A stretch of 64,000 bases of DNA from Aliarcobacter sp. GTDB lineage: Bacteria > Campylobacterota > Campylobacteria > Campylobacterales > Arcobacteraceae. A program made the translations under genes and the position numbers. Positions 7,866 through 18,280 of the stretch are shown here, piece after piece (within the stretch, counting starts at the first letter, position 1; every line of letters begins with the position of its first letter). Under the pieces are notes generated by a model. That model saw only the letters and a list, made by a program, of their open reading frames with translations, was not told the DNA's origin and did not search any database. The DNA lies in assembly GCA_028689025.1 (NCBI GenBank), contig JAQTXA010000011.1, forward strand, positions 25,666-89,665, in the 5' to 3' direction.

Positions 7866-9773
7866 ATGATTTATAAAAATGAAAGTCAACTATTAAATAT
7901 TATCAAATTTACTCCCCCAATATTTATTATCACTATTTCCATAATTATTACTCTTTTTTTATATTTAGAAACACAAAATGAATTGGAAAAAGAGAAAGTT
8001 TCTATTCAAAATGAATACCTTGAAAAAAACACTGAATTAGTTAAAAAAGATGTTGAAAATCTATATGAATTTATAATAAAAACTCAAGAGAAAACCGAAG
8101 GAAAACTTAAAAAATCTATTAAAGATAGAGTTTTAGAAGCCAATAATATAGCTTATAGAATTTACAATGAAAATAAAGATACAAAAACTAAAGATGAAAT
8201 AATAAAAATGATAAAAGATGCTTTAGTTGATGTTAGATTCAACGATGGTAGAGGTTATATTTTTATTTATACCTTTGATTATGAATGTATTTTATTACCT
8301 GTTAATAGAAAAAATGAAGGATTAAGTGTTCGTGATTTTCAAGATTCAAATGGTATGTATTTAGGAAAAGCAATAGTTAATAGTTTAAAAGAGAACGATG
8401 AAGCTTTTTTAACTTGGTATTATCCAAAACCTAATGAACCAAACTCTTCTTACAAAAAAATTGGATTTAATGTTCATTTTAAACCTTATGATTGGTTTAT
8501 AGGAACTGGTGAATATTTTGTAGATTTTGAAGAGATTGTAAAAAAAGAGATAACAGAATATTTATCAAATTTCAAAACCCATAGAAACGACTATTTCTTT
8601 ATTCTTGACTACAATAATAAAAGATTATTCCAAAAAATCAATGACTCTTCAGATAAATCTTTTAGAGATTTAGGTTCACACCATGATATAACTTTATTTG
8701 ATTATATTGTAAATAGTGCTAAAAATAATGAAAAATTTATAACGTATGATTACAAACTTGATAATGTGCCTTTAACAAAAACAAGTTATATAAAAGATTT
8801 ACCTAATTGGAAATGGGTTATTGCAAAAGGTTTTTATCATAATTATGTCGATGAAATAATAAAAGATAAAACCCAAGAACTTAATGCAAAATTTAAACAA
8901 AAGATTATGAATATCTTATTTCTTGCTTCAATTTTGACTATTGTTTTATTAATCATTTCAATTTATATTTCAAAACTACTAGAGAAGAAATTTGCAAATT
9001 ATAAAAGAGATATTGATAACTATATTGATAAAAACACCGAACAACAGCATATTTTATCTCAACAAGCAAAAATGGCTGCAATGGGTGAAATGTTAGGAAA
9101 TATTGCTCACCAATGGAGACAGCCACTTTCAGTTATAACTACAGTTGCAACTGGAATGAAGTTACAAAAAGAGTTTGATTCCCTTGATGATGAAACTTTT
9201 GATAAATCCATTGAAAACATTACTAATTCAGCTTTATATCTATCTGATACCATTGAAGATTTTAGAAACTTCTTTAGAACTGACAAAGAAGAGACTGTAT
9301 TTAATGTAAAAAATGTTTTTGAAAAAGTTTTTAAATTAACTGATGCTCAATTTAAAAACCATGAAATCATTTTTATAAAAGATATAAATGATTTTGAACT
9401 ATTTGGTTTTGAAAATGAGTTTATACAGGCTTTAATAAATATTTTAAATAATGCAAAAGATGCTTTAGAAAATAAAGCCAATCCTAAATTAATTTTTATT
9501 TCTACTTATAAAAAAGAGAATATGGCAATTATTAAAATTACAGATAATGCTGGTGGAATTGACGAAGAGATTATAGATAAAGTTTGTGAACCCTACTTTA
9601 CAACAAAACATCAATCAAAAGGTACGGGAATTGGACTTTATATGACTGAAGAAATTATTGTAAAACACATGAATGGAGCTTTAATATTTAAAAATATTGA
9701 TGTGATTTATGAAAATAAAAGTTTCAAAGGTGCTGAAATCACTATTGAACTTCCTATTAATCAAACCACTTAA
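7866..9773 (+). CDS. Cache-domain sensor histidine kinase, copy 2
   Basis: 635 aa. Same layout as the upstream copy: membrane span at about 16-36, Cache sensor with NDGRGYIFIYTFDYECILLP and PYDWFIGTGEYF, second span near 350-370, DHp His in GNIAHQWRQPL, then HATPase with NAKDALE, DNAGGI and TGIGLYM. The sensor half has diverged from copy 1 while much of the kinase half is identical DNA, so the two kinases probably feed the same partner from different signals. The start is a clear ATG after TAGGAATTAA. The gene end overlaps the convergent cobA end by 17 nt. Ligand and partner regulator are unknown; small organic acids are common for this Cache type. Confidence 0.92.
   Translation: MIYKNESQLLNIIKFTPPIFIITISIIITLFLYLETQNELEKEKVSIQNEYLEKNTELVKKDVENLYEFIIKTQEKTEGKLKKSIKDRVLEANNIAYRIYNENKDTKTKDEIIKMIKDALVDVRFNDGRGYIFIYTFDYECILLPVNRKNEGLSVRDFQDSNGMYLGKAIVNSLKENDEAFLTWYYPKPNEPNSSYKKIGFNVHFKPYDWFIGTGEYFVDFEEIVKKEITEYLSNFKTHRNDYFFILDYNNKRLFQKINDSSDKSFRDLGSHHDITLFDYIVNSAKNNEKFITYDYKLDNVPLTKTSYIKDLPNWKWVIAKGFYHNYVDEIIKDKTQELNAKFKQKIMNILFLASILTIVLLIISIYISKLLEKKFANYKRDIDNYIDKNTEQQHILSQQAKMAAMGEMLGNIAHQWRQPLSVITTVATGMKLQKEFDSLDDETFDKSIENITNSALYLSDTIEDFRNFFRTDKEETVFNVKNVFEKVFKLTDAQFKNHEIIFIKDINDFELFGFENEFIQALINILNNAKDALENKANPKLIFISTYKKENMAIIKITDNAGGIDEEIIDKVCEPYFTTKHQSKGTGIGLYMTEEIIVKHMNGALIFKNIDVIYENKSFKGAEITIELPINQTT
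8946..9346 (+). repeat. 401-bp identical tract, copy B
   Basis: Partner of 6972-7372; offset 1974 bp. Both ends are bounded by single-base differences, after which identity remains high but is no longer perfect. Confidence 0.95.
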
Positions 9774-10488
9774 TCTGCTCCCGTAAACTAACAACTTCAC
9801 CTATTACAATCATAGCTGGAGTTGGTAATCCTTCTGATTTTTCTACAATATCATCCAATGTTCCAACTACTACTTTTTGCTCTTTTGTTGTTCCTTTTGA
9901 AATTACAGCGCAAGGATAATCTTTTCTTTTTCCCAAAGAGATTAATTTTGAAGAAATTAATTCAATATTATGGTATCCCATTAAAAAAACAATTGTTTCA
10001 TCATTTAAAAAACTTTCCCATTCTATTTGAGAAATCTTTTTCTTTGGATTTTCATGTCCAGTTACAACTCTAAAAGAAGTTGTTATTCCCCTATGGGTTA
10101 CTGGAATTCCTGCGTATGCTGGAACTGCTATTGCTGAAGTTATCCCTGGGATTATTTCAAATTTAATATTTCTATCAAAGAGGTAAAGAGCTTCTTCACC
10201 ACCACGACCAAAAACAAAAGGATCACCACCTTTTAGTCTTACTACATTTTCATATTTAAGTGAAGCTTGATAGATTAATTCATTTATATCTTCTTGAGGA
10301 AGAGTATGTTTTTTATCTTCTTTACCAACATAGATTAAATCACAAGATGGTTTTACCATCTCTAGAATTTCTGGGTTAACTAATCTATCATAGATTAGAA
10401 CATCTGCATTTTGTATTACTCGAACTGCTTTTAATGTTAGTAGTTCTACATCTCCAGGTCCTGCGCCTGTTAGGTATACTTTTGGCAT
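9757..10488 (-). CDS. cobA: Uroporphyrinogen-III C-methyltransferase
   Basis: 243 aa, the size of a stand-alone SUMT without the CysG dehydrogenase part. It adds two methyl groups from S-adenosylmethionine to uroporphyrinogen III, giving precorrin-2, the precursor of siroheme. Signatures: VYLTGAGPGDVELLTLKA at the start, VRLKGGDPFVFGRGGEE near residue 83, PGITSAIAVPAYAGIPVTHRG near 118. Siroheme is the cofactor of the NirB nitrite reductase at 24527-26992, which fits its place at the end of the nitrate-uptake gene series. It starts 17 nt after the MCP gene stops, so it may be co-transcribed. Confidence 0.95.
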   Translation of the reverse strand: MPKVYLTGAGPGDVELLTLKAVRVIQNADVLIYDRLVNPEILEMVKPSCDLIYVGKEDKKHTLPQEDINELIYQASLKYENVVRLKGGDPFVFGRGGEEALYLFDRNIKFEIIPGITSAIAVPAYAGIPVTHRGITTSFRVVTGHENPKKKISQIEWESFLNDETIVFLMGYHNIELISSKLISLGKRKDYPCAVISKGTTKEQKVVVGTLDDIVEKSEGLPTPAMIVIGEVVSLREQIKWFD

Positions 10489-10505
10489 ATTTTTTCTCTT
10501 TATTT

Positions 10506-12293
10506 TTATTTTTTCATTGAATTTAATTGGCTAAATAGTTCATCTAATATATTCTCTATATTTGTTGAATAAGCTAATATATTTTTTTCATCTCTTTGTT
10601 TTATTGCTACTCCATAAGATAATAAATCACTATCTAATTGAATAGTTTTCTCTCTTATTTTTGATAAATATGATGAATCATTTTTATCTCTATTTTCATA
10701 TTTTTTAATAAATAAATTTATATTTCTTCTATTTTCAACATCTATATCTATATCTTTACTATTGTTATTTACTTGATTTAAAATAGCTTGTTTATATTTT
10801 GTATAATCTATTTTTACATTATTTATCTCTTGAACTAAATCAAAATCAGATATTCTATTTTCCACAGTTTTGTCATATTTATTTAAAGATGCAGCTTTTA
10901 TCATACTAATTGCCACTTCGTTAGTTTGTGTTGCTAGCTCTTTTGTTTTAGTTGCCATATTTGCATTTTCTTGAGTTATATGGTCTAGTCTATTCATTGT
11001 TTCACTTATTTGTGAAATATTTTGCATTTGGATTTCATTTGATTTGGCAACATCTTCAATAATCACAGTATTTTGTTCAATCATTGAAGCTAATTTTTCA
11101 AAACTATTTTTCATATCTTGAGAATAATTTTTACCATCTATTGATTTCTGACTTGCAACTTCAACTAAATTTTTTATCTGTTTTGCTGCATCTGCACTTC
11201 TATTTGCAAGATTTCGAACCTCAGCAGCAACAACGGCAAATCCCTTTCCAGCTTCTCCAGCAGTTGCAGCTTCAACTGCTGCATTTAAAGATAAAATATT
11301 TGTTTGAAAAGCGATTTGATCGATTATTGTAATTGCTTCTTGAATCGCACTTGTTGAGTCATTTATCTCAAGCATTGATTTTTCAGTATTTTCAACTAAT
11401 TTAATTCCATCATTTGCATAGTTTTTTGTTTTTGTGGCAATCTCTAACATATTTTTAGCTTTTATAGAAGTATCTGCAATATTTGATGTAATCTCAGCAA
11501 CAGCTGCACTTGTCTCTTCAAGTGATGCTGCTTGATTAATAGTTGCATTGTGTAAACTGCTCACTAAAGTTAATAATTCATTAGATTTTTCATCTAACAC
11601 ATAACCATTTTTATTTATCATTGCTAAAAATTCAGATACATTTGTTCCAATCATATTTAAACATCTTAAAAGTGTATTTACAATTGCTCCAATATCACTT
11701 TTATCAGCTTTTATCTCAAAATTTCCATTTGCATAACTTAAGGATGTGATAAATGAATTAACAATATTTTCTCTTAAAGAGTCAATCATATGATTAAAAT
11801 TATCTTTTAATTCATTAATATAAACATTATTTGCTTCCCCATTAATTCTATAAACTAAAAAACCTTTCCCAATCATTTTTGATACAAATTTCGCTTCATT
11901 TATAACTTCATTATCAATTGCAAGTCCATCTTTTATTTTTTGTATATTTTCATTTAACTCTTTTGCCATATCACCTAAATGGTCATTTGATTTTAAATTT
12001 ATAACATCAAGATTTTTTTCTGTTGAAGTAAGATAGTTAAAAAATCGACTAAGTCCTGATTTTATTGTTAATATTGAGTTATTAATATTATTTGAAATAG
12101 ATACAAACAAAAAAAGAGTAATGAAAATTATAAATAGTATGAAAGCCAGTGTAAAAGTTGAGTTGATATTAGAATTATCTTCTAATATTTGGTTTAAGTA
12201 AAGTGCTGAAATCAGTAAAAAACCTAAAAAAGGGAATGTTATCAGAAATATTAATTTCATTTTTAAACTAATCTTATCCAATAAACTTTTCAT
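10506..12293 (-). CDS. Methyl-accepting chemotaxis protein without a periplasmic sensor domain
   Basis: 595 aa. Two hydrophobic helices (about 14-32 and 45-66) are separated by only a dozen residues, so nearly all of the protein is cytoplasmic. The signalling tip is canonical: [20 protein letters not shown] and [18 protein letters not shown] near residues 325-370. After the signalling domain is a helical tail of about 120 residues (from about 475) placed like the zinc-binding CZB domains of other MCPs, but it contains no His or Cys, so it would not bind zinc that way. It starts 2 nt after the EAL gene stops and precedes cobA, inside the nitrate gene series. Confidence 0.9.
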   Translation of the reverse strand: MKSLLDKISLKMKLIFLITFPFLGFLLISALYLNQILEDNSNINSTFTLAFILFIIFITLFLFVSISNNINNSILTIKSGLSRFFNYLTSTEKNLDVINLKSNDHLGDMAKELNENIQKIKDGLAIDNEVINEAKFVSKMIGKGFLVYRINGEANNVYINELKDNFNHMIDSLRENIVNSFITSLSYANGNFEIKADKSDIGAIVNTLLRCLNMIGTNVSEFLAMINKNGYVLDEKSNELLTLVSSLHNATINQAASLEETSAAVAEITSNIADTSIKAKNMLEIATKTKNYANDGIKLVENTEKSMLEINDSTSAIQEAITIIDQIAFQTNILSLNAAVEAATAGEAGKGFAVVAAEVRNLANRSADAAKQIKNLVEVASQKSIDGKNYSQDMKNSFEKLASMIEQNTVIIEDVAKSNEIQMQNISQISETMNRLDHITQENANMATKTKELATQTNEVAISMIKAASLNKYDKTVENRISDFDLVQEINNVKIDYTKYKQAILNQVNNNSKDIDIDVENRRNINLFIKKYENRDKNDSSYLSKIREKTIQLDSDLLSYGVAIKQRDEKNILAYSTNIENILDELFSQLNSMKK

Positions 12294-12295
12294 TG

Positions 12296-13492
12296 TTAAA
12301 TCCTTTTAATTATTATGTCTAAGCATATTATGTAAGACTCATCTCCTATTTCAAATTTTCTAGCAAATGTCTTACAAATATTTCCTGTTGCGTATGAAAT
12401 ATATTTATTACTTAAATATATTCCTTGTTTTGACTCTAAAGTAATGTAGTAATACTCTTTTAGATAGTGTTCATCTCCATTTTTTGATGGGCTAAATCTA
12501 TCATTGATATTATTAATTACCGTATCATGAATCTGTTTTGATGACTCAGCATCTATTAAATAAATTGCTTCTAAATCTATATGATTATCTAACTCATCAA
12601 ACATTATCTCTTTAGCATCATTTATATTGCTAAATTGTTTGATAATCTTATTTGAAACTAAATGGTAATTATTTACTAAATCTCTTTTTTTATTTATTGA
12701 ATTAAGTGTTTTTCTTCTAAAGATACTTCCAATTTCCACAATAATTGCTATTATTTTATCTACTAAAAAAGTATCCAATTCAAAAACTGGTCTACAAAAG
12801 TAGTACCCTTGGAATAGATTAATATTTGATTTCATAGCAAGACAAATTGCATCTTCATCTTCTACACCCTCAGCTAAAACCCTAATTCCAAGGTTATGAC
12901 TCATTTTTGCAATTGATTTTACAATCTCTCTATTTATATGGTTATCTTTTGTATTTTTAAATAAAGATTTATCAATTTTTATCAAATCTGGTTTTATTAA
13001 ATTTATTCTATCAAAAGTAGAATTTCCCGTTCCAAAATCATCTAAAGCGATTGCAAACCCCAGCTCTTTATAATAAGAGCAGAACTCTTCCAAAGCTTTA
13101 GTATTTGAAATCTCATCCTCTTTTATCTCAATAATAAAATTTTTATAAGGGATTTCAACCTTATCTATTGTTTCTGTAAAACAATAGTTTCTATCTTCCC
13201 TATCAAAATTATTTATAAGAGAAGATTCAAAATTCAAAAATAGTACTAATTCATTATTTTCTAAATAATAGCTTTTAAACTTTTCAATAGATTTATTTCG
13301 TGTCAAAACATCTAACTCTAAATTTAGGTTTGCATCAATTGCTAATTTAAAGAGTTCATAGGGAGGGATAACCTCACCTTTATATGTACATCTTGTTAAT
13401 GCTTCAAATGCATATAACTGTTTTGATCTTATTGACACTATTGGTTGAAAATGAATTTCAACCAACTCTTCTTTTATTATTTCTTCTATCAT
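12296..13492 (-). CDS. EAL-domain c-di-GMP phosphodiesterase with C-terminal sensor-like domain
   Basis: 398 aa. The EAL domain fills about residues 5-245 and keeps the catalytic set: FEALTR, Asn in LNFESSL, Glu in [21 protein letters not shown] and AEGVED. It should hydrolyse c-di-GMP to pGpG. The rest (about 260-398) has no motif I recognise for certain; [13 protein letters not shown] and [16 protein letters not shown] resemble a Cache/PDC-type sensory fold. It is followed 2 nt later by the MCP gene, so both are surely made together. Its start is 53 nt after the nrtD stop. Confidence 0.88.
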   Translation of the reverse strand: MIEEIIKEELVEIHFQPIVSIRSKQLYAFEALTRCTYKGEVIPPYELFKLAIDANLNLELDVLTRNKSIEKFKSYYLENNELVLFLNFESSLINNFDREDRNYCFTETIDKVEIPYKNFIIEIKEDEISNTKALEEFCSYYKELGFAIALDDFGTGNSTFDRINLIKPDLIKIDKSLFKNTKDNHINREIVKSIAKMSHNLGIRVLAEGVEDEDAICLAMKSNINLFQGYYFCRPVFELDTFLVDKIIAIIVEIGSIFRRKTLNSINKKRDLVNNYHLVSNKIIKQFSNINDAKEIMFDELDNHIDLEAIYLIDAESSKQIHDTVINNINDRFSPSKNGDEHYLKEYYYITLESKQGIYLSNKYISYATGNICKTFARKFEIGDESYIICLDIIIKRI

Positions 13493-13545
13493 CTATATTC
13501 ACAACTTAATTATTTTTTTGTGTATTATAGAGGAATTTCTATTTT

Positions 13546-14343
13546 TTACTCATCATCTTTTGCAAATTTTTTATACAGAAAGTCTAAAATTGCCTCTCTA
13601 CATCTTATATACTCTTTATCACTTTGTAAGGCAACTCTATCTCTTGGTCTTGGAATATTAACTTCAAGAATCTCACCTATTGTAGCTTCTGGGCCATTTG
13701 TCATCATTATTACCCTATCACTTAAAAGTACAGCTTCATCAATATCATGAGTAATGACAATAACTGTATTTTGAACACTTTGTTGTATTCTCATTAAATG
13801 CTCTTGCAGATTTGCACGTGTGAGTGAATCTAATGCCCCAAAAGGTTCATCCATTAGTAAAACATCTGGTTTAATAGATAGTGCTCTTGCAATTCCAACT
13901 CTTTGTTTCATACCTCCTGAAATTCCCCCGGGAAACTTATCTTTTGCATGGTCAAGATTTACCATTGAAACAAAGTGCTCAACCCTTTGTCTTAACTCTT
14001 GTGAAGTTAAATCAGGCATCACTTTTTTTACTGCCATTTCAATATTTTGATAAACAGTAAGCCAAGGAAGTAGTGAGTGATTTTGAAAAACCACAGCTCG
14101 CTCAGGACCTGGTCCTGTAATCTCTTTATTATTTAAAATAATATTACCTTTTGTTTGTGCATCAAGTCCTGCAATCATATTTAATAGAGTTGATTTACCA
14201 CAACCACTATGTCCAATAATTGAAACTATTTCATTCTTTTTAATATTTACATTTACATCAACTACAGCTTTGTACTCTTTTCCACCGGGAAGAGGAAATG
14301 TCTTGTAAATATTTTCTAATTGTAAAAACTTATCATTACTCAT
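13546..14343 (-). CDS. nrtD: Nitrate ABC transporter ATP-binding protein
   Basis: 265 aa from ATG 14343, which has AAGGTGG upstream; an in-frame ATG at 14376 would overlap nrtB. ABC ATPase motifs are complete: Walker A GHSGCGKST near residue 42, signature ISGGMKQRVGIARAL near 135, Walker B VLLMDEPFGALD near 157, and the switch His in VITHDIDEA. It belongs to the NrtD/TauB/SsuB subfamily and, with NrtA and NrtB next to it, powers nitrate (or nitrite) import across the inner membrane. No NrtC-type fused ATPase is present; the importer would use an NrtD homodimer. Confidence 0.9.
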   Translation of the reverse strand: MSNDKFLQLENIYKTFPLPGGKEYKAVVDVNVNIKKNEIVSIIGHSGCGKSTLLNMIAGLDAQTKGNIILNNKEITGPGPERAVVFQNHSLLPWLTVYQNIEMAVKKVMPDLTSQELRQRVEHFVSMVNLDHAKDKFPGGISGGMKQRVGIARALSIKPDVLLMDEPFGALDSLTRANLQEHLMRIQQSVQNTVIVITHDIDEAVLLSDRVIMMTNGPEATIGEILEVNIPRPRDRVALQSDKEYIRCREAILDFLYKKFAKDDE

Positions 14344-14353
14344 CTCATCCACC

Positions 14354-15166
14354 TTACATTTTTTTTCTATAATCAAAATAATCAGCTATTTTTTCCATTA
14401 AAACATCTAACATAAAACCAACAAGCCCAACAATAATAATACCAATGATAATATTGTGATATGCAAGATTGTTATACTCATCCCAAATCCAAAAACCAAT
14501 ACCAATACCACCTGTTAACATTTCAGCTGCAACTATAACTAACCAAGCAATTCCTAAAGATAGTCTCATTCCTGTAAAAATATAAGGAACAGCAACTGGT
14601 AAAATTATTTGAAACACTTTTTCTAAAGGAGAAAATCTTAAAACTTTTGCAACATTTAAATAATCTTCACTAACACTTTTAACTCCCAAAGAAGTATTTA
14701 TGATAATTGGCCAAATTGATGTTATAAAAATTGTTGACATTGCAGTATTGTCAATATCTTTAAATGCAAATAACAATAAAGGTAACCAAGCAAGTGGCGA
14801 AACTGGTTTTAAAATTTGAATAAAAGGATCAAGTGCATATTGAATATTTTTACTCATACCAACCATTAAACCAACAGGAACACCCACAATTACAGCTAAT
14901 GCGAATCCCCCAAATACTCTTTTTAAAGATTCAAGTACTTGCCAAAAAAGTCCTTTGTCATCTTTATTAACCACATAAAAAGGATCACTTAATACTCCTT
15001 TTAATGTCTCACCATCACTTGTAGTTCCACCAAATGCATAAATATATGTATCACTAGGAGTTGGGAAACCACTAATTAATACAGCAATTCCTGACCATAC
15101 TTGAATTATAATTACCAACACTATTAATGGTAAAAGTATCTTTTTTATTGTCTCTTTATTCATCAT
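14354..15166 (-). CDS. nrtB: Nitrate ABC transporter permease
   Basis: 270 aa inner-membrane permease with about six spans. The EAA loop that contacts the ATPase is seen near residues 165-190 (VAKVLRFSPLEKVFQIILP). FGGFALAVIVGVPVGLMVG and LAWLVIVAAEMLTGGIGIGFWIWDEYN are typical of the NrtB/CmpB/SsuC group. The segment around residues 35-60 is an extra periplasmic loop common in NrtB. It ends 10 nt before nrtD begins and follows nrtA after a gap with two hairpins, which probably lowers its expression relative to the binding protein. Confidence 0.9.
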   Translation of the reverse strand: MMNKETIKKILLPLIVLVIIIQVWSGIAVLISGFPTPSDTYIYAFGGTTSDGETLKGVLSDPFYVVNKDDKGLFWQVLESLKRVFGGFALAVIVGVPVGLMVGMSKNIQYALDPFIQILKPVSPLAWLPLLLFAFKDIDNTAMSTIFITSIWPIIINTSLGVKSVSEDYLNVAKVLRFSPLEKVFQIILPVAVPYIFTGMRLSLGIAWLVIVAAEMLTGGIGIGFWIWDEYNNLAYHNIIIGIIIVGLVGFMLDVLMEKIADYFDYRKKM

Positions 15167-15181
15167 TTTTCCTTTTTTAAA

Positions 15182-15242
15182 TTTGCCTTTTAAAGTATCG
15201 ATTTTAGATAAATACTTAAAAAGGCAAAGGCTTTAAAAGCCT
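15182..15242 (-). promoter_or_regulatory. Two stacked hairpins between nrtA and nrtB
   Basis: Reading on the minus strand, AGGCTTT-T-AAAGCCT (15228-15242) is followed by a long stem whose arms lie at 15212-15228 and 15182-15198 (AAGTAT/ATACTT core plus a TTTGCC/GGCAAA base). No long T-run follows. The position suits partial termination or RNA protection giving more NrtA than NrtB/NrtD. Confidence 0.6.
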
Positions 15243-15263
15243 ATTCCTTTTTAAATCTTAAAC

Positions 15264-16646
15264 TTATTTTTTTGTTACATATTTTGGATCTGCACAACCA
15301 GCTGGTCCATATGGACAAACATATGAAGGCTGTTTAGTTGTAACCGTCCATTTATTAACTTTCAATAACTCTTCTTTTGAAACAACGGGAGCTGTAACTG
15401 CAAATGTGTCATAAATATATTCAACAGCTTTGTTTGGATCCCAAACTTTTCCATCTAAGAATTTGTTATATTCATCAACACCATCTTTTTTCCAAGGAGA
15501 CTCAGGAAGTGAATATCCAACCTCTTTTGCAACAACTTCAAATAAATCTGGTCTATAAACTTTTTCAATTGTAGCTTTCATATCAACAGGAGTTGTTAAT
15601 TGTCCCCATCTATACATTTGAGTTATAAACCACATACCGTGTGAATAGAATGGATATGCTGCATAATCATTTGCAAAAACATTAAACATTGGATTTTTAC
15701 TATCTACACCTTTTGTATAAAGGAATGTTCCACTCATTGATTTTCTTAAAACATCAACAGGTGCTTTTACATAAGAATCTTGAGCAAGGAATGTAATTGC
15801 TTCTTCTCTATGTTCCCAAGATTCATCTAACCACATTTGAGCTTTTAATACAGCTCTCATAACAGCTTTTGTAGTTTCAGGATTTTTTTCTACAAAATCA
15901 GCTCTTGCTTGTAAAACTTTTTCAGGATTATTATTCCAAATATCATAATTTGTTACTAATGCTCCCCCCTGACCTTTTTCAACAATTCTTGTATTCCAAG
16001 GCTCACCAACACAATATCCATCAATATTTCCAGCAATTAAATTTTGTGGCATAGTAGGAGGTGGAAAAGGTTTGATTGTACTATCTTCATCTGGTTTAAT
16101 TCCACTTGCAGCCATCCAATATCTTAACTCATAATTATGTGTAGAAACGGGATGAACCATACCAAAATTTAAAGGTTGATAAGAGTTACCTTCGATTTTA
16201 TGTTTTTCGTCAATATATTTTTTTAAACTATCAGCAGAAACTGGTCTTTCATCTTGTTTAAGACCATATTTTTCCATCTCACCAATAATTTTATTTCCAA
16301 ATGTAATTGCATTTCCATTTAAATCTAAAGACATTAATGCTTGTAAATTTGCATCTCCATTAATACCTAATGTTGCAGCAATTGGCATACCAGCAAGTGC
16401 ATGAGAATAATCATATTCACCAGATATTACTTTTTGTTGGATTCCTGGCCATCCACCACCCTCTTTTGCAACATCTACATCTAATCCCTCAGCAGCAAAG
16501 AAACCTTTCTCTTTTGCTATTACTAATGGTGCACAGTCAGTTAATGCAATAAAACCAATTTTTAATTTTGTTTTTTCCGGAGCTGCTAATAATGAACTAG
16601 CAACTAATGAAAGACCTAAACCAATTTTTAATACCTGTTTAAACAT
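15264..16646 (-). CDS. nrtA: Nitrate ABC transporter substrate-binding protein
   Basis: 460 aa. A signal peptide (about residues 1-21, ending LLAAPEK) exports it. The mature protein matches the NrtA/CmpA family: [24 protein letters not shown] at the start, [22 protein letters not shown], and [18 protein letters not shown] in the second lobe. It binds nitrate in the periplasm and delivers it to NrtB. Length fits NrtA. The C-terminus has three Cys ([19 protein letters not shown] plus none paired nearby), an unusual tail. It is divergent from narK, with candidate operator dyads in the gap. Confidence 0.93.
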   Translation of the reverse strand: MFKQVLKIGLGLSLVASSLLAAPEKTKLKIGFIALTDCAPLVIAKEKGFFAAEGLDVDVAKEGGGWPGIQQKVISGEYDYSHALAGMPIAATLGINGDANLQALMSLDLNGNAITFGNKIIGEMEKYGLKQDERPVSADSLKKYIDEKHKIEGNSYQPLNFGMVHPVSTHNYELRYWMAASGIKPDEDSTIKPFPPPTMPQNLIAGNIDGYCVGEPWNTRIVEKGQGGALVTNYDIWNNNPEKVLQARADFVEKNPETTKAVMRAVLKAQMWLDESWEHREEAITFLAQDSYVKAPVDVLRKSMSGTFLYTKGVDSKNPMFNVFANDYAAYPFYSHGMWFITQMYRWGQLTTPVDMKATIEKVYRPDLFEVVAKEVGYSLPESPWKKDGVDEYNKFLDGKVWDPNKAVEYIYDTFAVTAPVVSKEELLKVNKWTVTTKQPSYVCPYGPAGCADPKYVTKK

Positions 16647-16713
16647 TTTTTCTCCTTAAATATTTATTGATAGGAGAATCATAACACAGAAAATTTTCAT
16701 AAGATACAATTTT

Positions 16714-16734
16714 ATTGTTTAAAATTTATACATA
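16714..16734. promoter_or_regulatory. Candidate nitrate-pathway operator near nrtA
   Basis: ATTG-N13-CATA variant of the 21-bp dyad seen before narK, nasC and nirB. The core TGT-N11-ACA is kept. It lies 68 bp upstream of the nrtA start. Confidence 0.35.
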
Positions 16735-16834
16735 ATAAACTTAAAATTACATTATATATAATTAAATTAAATTAATTAACTATATATTTTCATTTTAATT
16801 AGTTTATAAACTTACAAATACATTAAAAATAGTA

Positions 16835-16855
16835 ATTGAACATTTTTTATACAAT
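16835..16855. promoter_or_regulatory. Candidate nitrate-pathway operator before narK
   Basis: ATTG-N13-CAAT dyad, with right half TATACAAT identical to that before nirB. It lies 29 bp upstream of the narK -10. Confidence 0.5.
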
Positions 16856-16884
16856 TTAAATATCTATTACTATTTTTAACACTA

Positions 16885-16890
16885 TATAAT
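16885..16890 (+). promoter_or_regulatory. narK -10 element
   Basis: TATAAT, 29 bp before the narK ATG. The remainder of the 273-bp gap (16647-16919) is AT-rich with no reading frame worth calling. Confidence 0.5.
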
Positions 16891-16919
16891 TAGATTAAAT
16901 AAAGGGTAAGGAGATATAA

Positions 16920-18200
16920 ATGTCTTTAAAAGAATTAAAAGGTCAAGGACACTGGCCAACATTATTAGCTGCATTTTTGTATTTTGATTTTAGTTTTATG
17001 GTTTGGACAATGTTAGGCCCATTGGCAACTGAGATTTCTGAATCATTAAAAGCAACTCAAAATTTTATTATGAGTGCTGATGAAAAAGCTACACTTTTAG
17101 CCGTTCCAATTTTAGCAGGTGCAATTCTAAGAGTTGTATTAGGTTTTTTTGTTGATAGAATTGGTGCTAAAAAAACTGCACTTATTTCACAAACAATCGT
17201 TGTAGTTGGTCTATTTTTTGCTTATTATAGAGGTGAAAGTATCACTTATAATGAGTTATTAATGGTGGCATTTGTTTTAGGTTTTGCAGGAGCTTCATTT
17301 GCAGTTGCACTTCCACAAGCTGGACAATGGTATCCGCCTAAACTTCAAGGTGTTGTTTTAGGACTTGCTGGGGCTGGAAATATTGGTGTTGTTATTGACT
17401 TTTTGTTTGCTCCAAAAATTGCTGAAATTTGGGGATGGCAATCGGTATTTTTAGTTGGTGCTGTTTTATCTGCTTGTATATTAGTTACATATATGTTTAT
17501 GGCAAAAGATGCACCTTCAAATGTTTATAAATCAAATCCTAAAAAATTAAAAGATTATGGAAAACTTTTAAAAGATAAAGATACTTGGTGGTTTTGTCTA
17601 TTTTATGCAATTAGTTTTGGTGGATTTGTAGGATTTGCAGGATATATGAAAGTATATTTAATGAGTACATACAAAGCTGAAATGGCAACTTTTGGACTTG
17701 ATATGTTAGCTGAGCCAAATGTAATGGTAATTGCTGGATATTTTGGAGCTTTATGTATTTTTGCTGGGGCTGTTTTAAGACCAGTTGGTGGAGCAATTGC
17801 TGATAAATTAGGTGGAATTAAATCATTATATTTCTTTTATGGAACAGTTTGTTTATTAGCTATAATTAGTGCAACTTACACTCTTCCATTTTATATTGCT
17901 ATTTTTGTACTGTTTTTAATCATGGCAAATCTTGGTATGGCAAATGGAGCAGTTTTCCAATTAGTTCCTCAAAGATTTGGAAAAGATATTGGAATTATGA
18001 CAGGAATCATTGGATGTGCTGGAGGTCTTGGTGGAACTGCATTAATCAAAACTTTTGGTTGGTCAAAAGGTGCATTTGATGGATATGCTACTGGATTTAT
18101 TATTTTTGCGATTGTTGTATTTATAGCAATTTTAGGAATTTCATTGGTAAAAACTAGATGGAGAACTACTTGGGGAGTTCAAGCGGGTGGAAGAATATAA
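16920..18200 (+). CDS. narK: Nitrate/nitrite transporter, MFS (NarK/NasA type)
   Basis: 426 aa with about 12 membrane spans. The nitrate signature is visible: ALPQAGQWYPPKLQGVVLGLAGAGN near residue 138 and the second copy GMANGAVFQLVPQRFGKDIGIMTGIIG near 340, with Arg residues at RVVLGFFVDRIGAKK and RPVGGAIADKLGG. It imports nitrate and/or exports nitrite by proton symport or exchange. The start has a strong TAAGGAG. Finding both an ABC importer and an MFS carrier for nitrate in one locus suggests uptake at low and high supply. Next downstream is the phosphatase-kinase fusion, separated by two hairpins. Confidence 0.93.
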   Translation: MSLKELKGQGHWPTLLAAFLYFDFSFMVWTMLGPLATEISESLKATQNFIMSADEKATLLAVPILAGAILRVVLGFFVDRIGAKKTALISQTIVVVGLFFAYYRGESITYNELLMVAFVLGFAGASFAVALPQAGQWYPPKLQGVVLGLAGAGNIGVVIDFLFAPKIAEIWGWQSVFLVGAVLSACILVTYMFMAKDAPSNVYKSNPKKLKDYGKLLKDKDTWWFCLFYAISFGGFVGFAGYMKVYLMSTYKAEMATFGLDMLAEPNVMVIAGYFGALCIFAGAVLRPVGGAIADKLGGIKSLYFFYGTVCLLAIISATYTLPFYIAIFVLFLIMANLGMANGAVFQLVPQRFGKDIGIMTGIIGCAGGLGGTALIKTFGWSKGAFDGYATGFIIFAIVVFIAILGISLVKTRWRTTWGVQAGGRI

Positions 18201-18263
18201 AAAGAGATTTTCTCTTTTTATATTCAAATTAAAGTTTTAGAATAAGATTTTAATTTGAATATA
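18195..18263 (+). terminator. Twin hairpins after narK
   Basis: A perfect 13-bp stem (18195-18207 with 18211-18223, loop TTT) is followed by a perfect 15-bp stem (18219-18233 with 18249-18263). The two overlap, so they may be alternative structures. The first, with its TTTTT, can terminate narK transcription in part. Confidence 0.6.
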
Positions 18264-18280
18264 TATTTTAAGGTGTTTAA

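Noticed and set aside
16835..16855. TATACAAT with TTGAAC read as a sigma-70 promoter
   Set aside because: The two elements are only about 7 bp apart, too close for -35 and -10; a dyad operator fits better.
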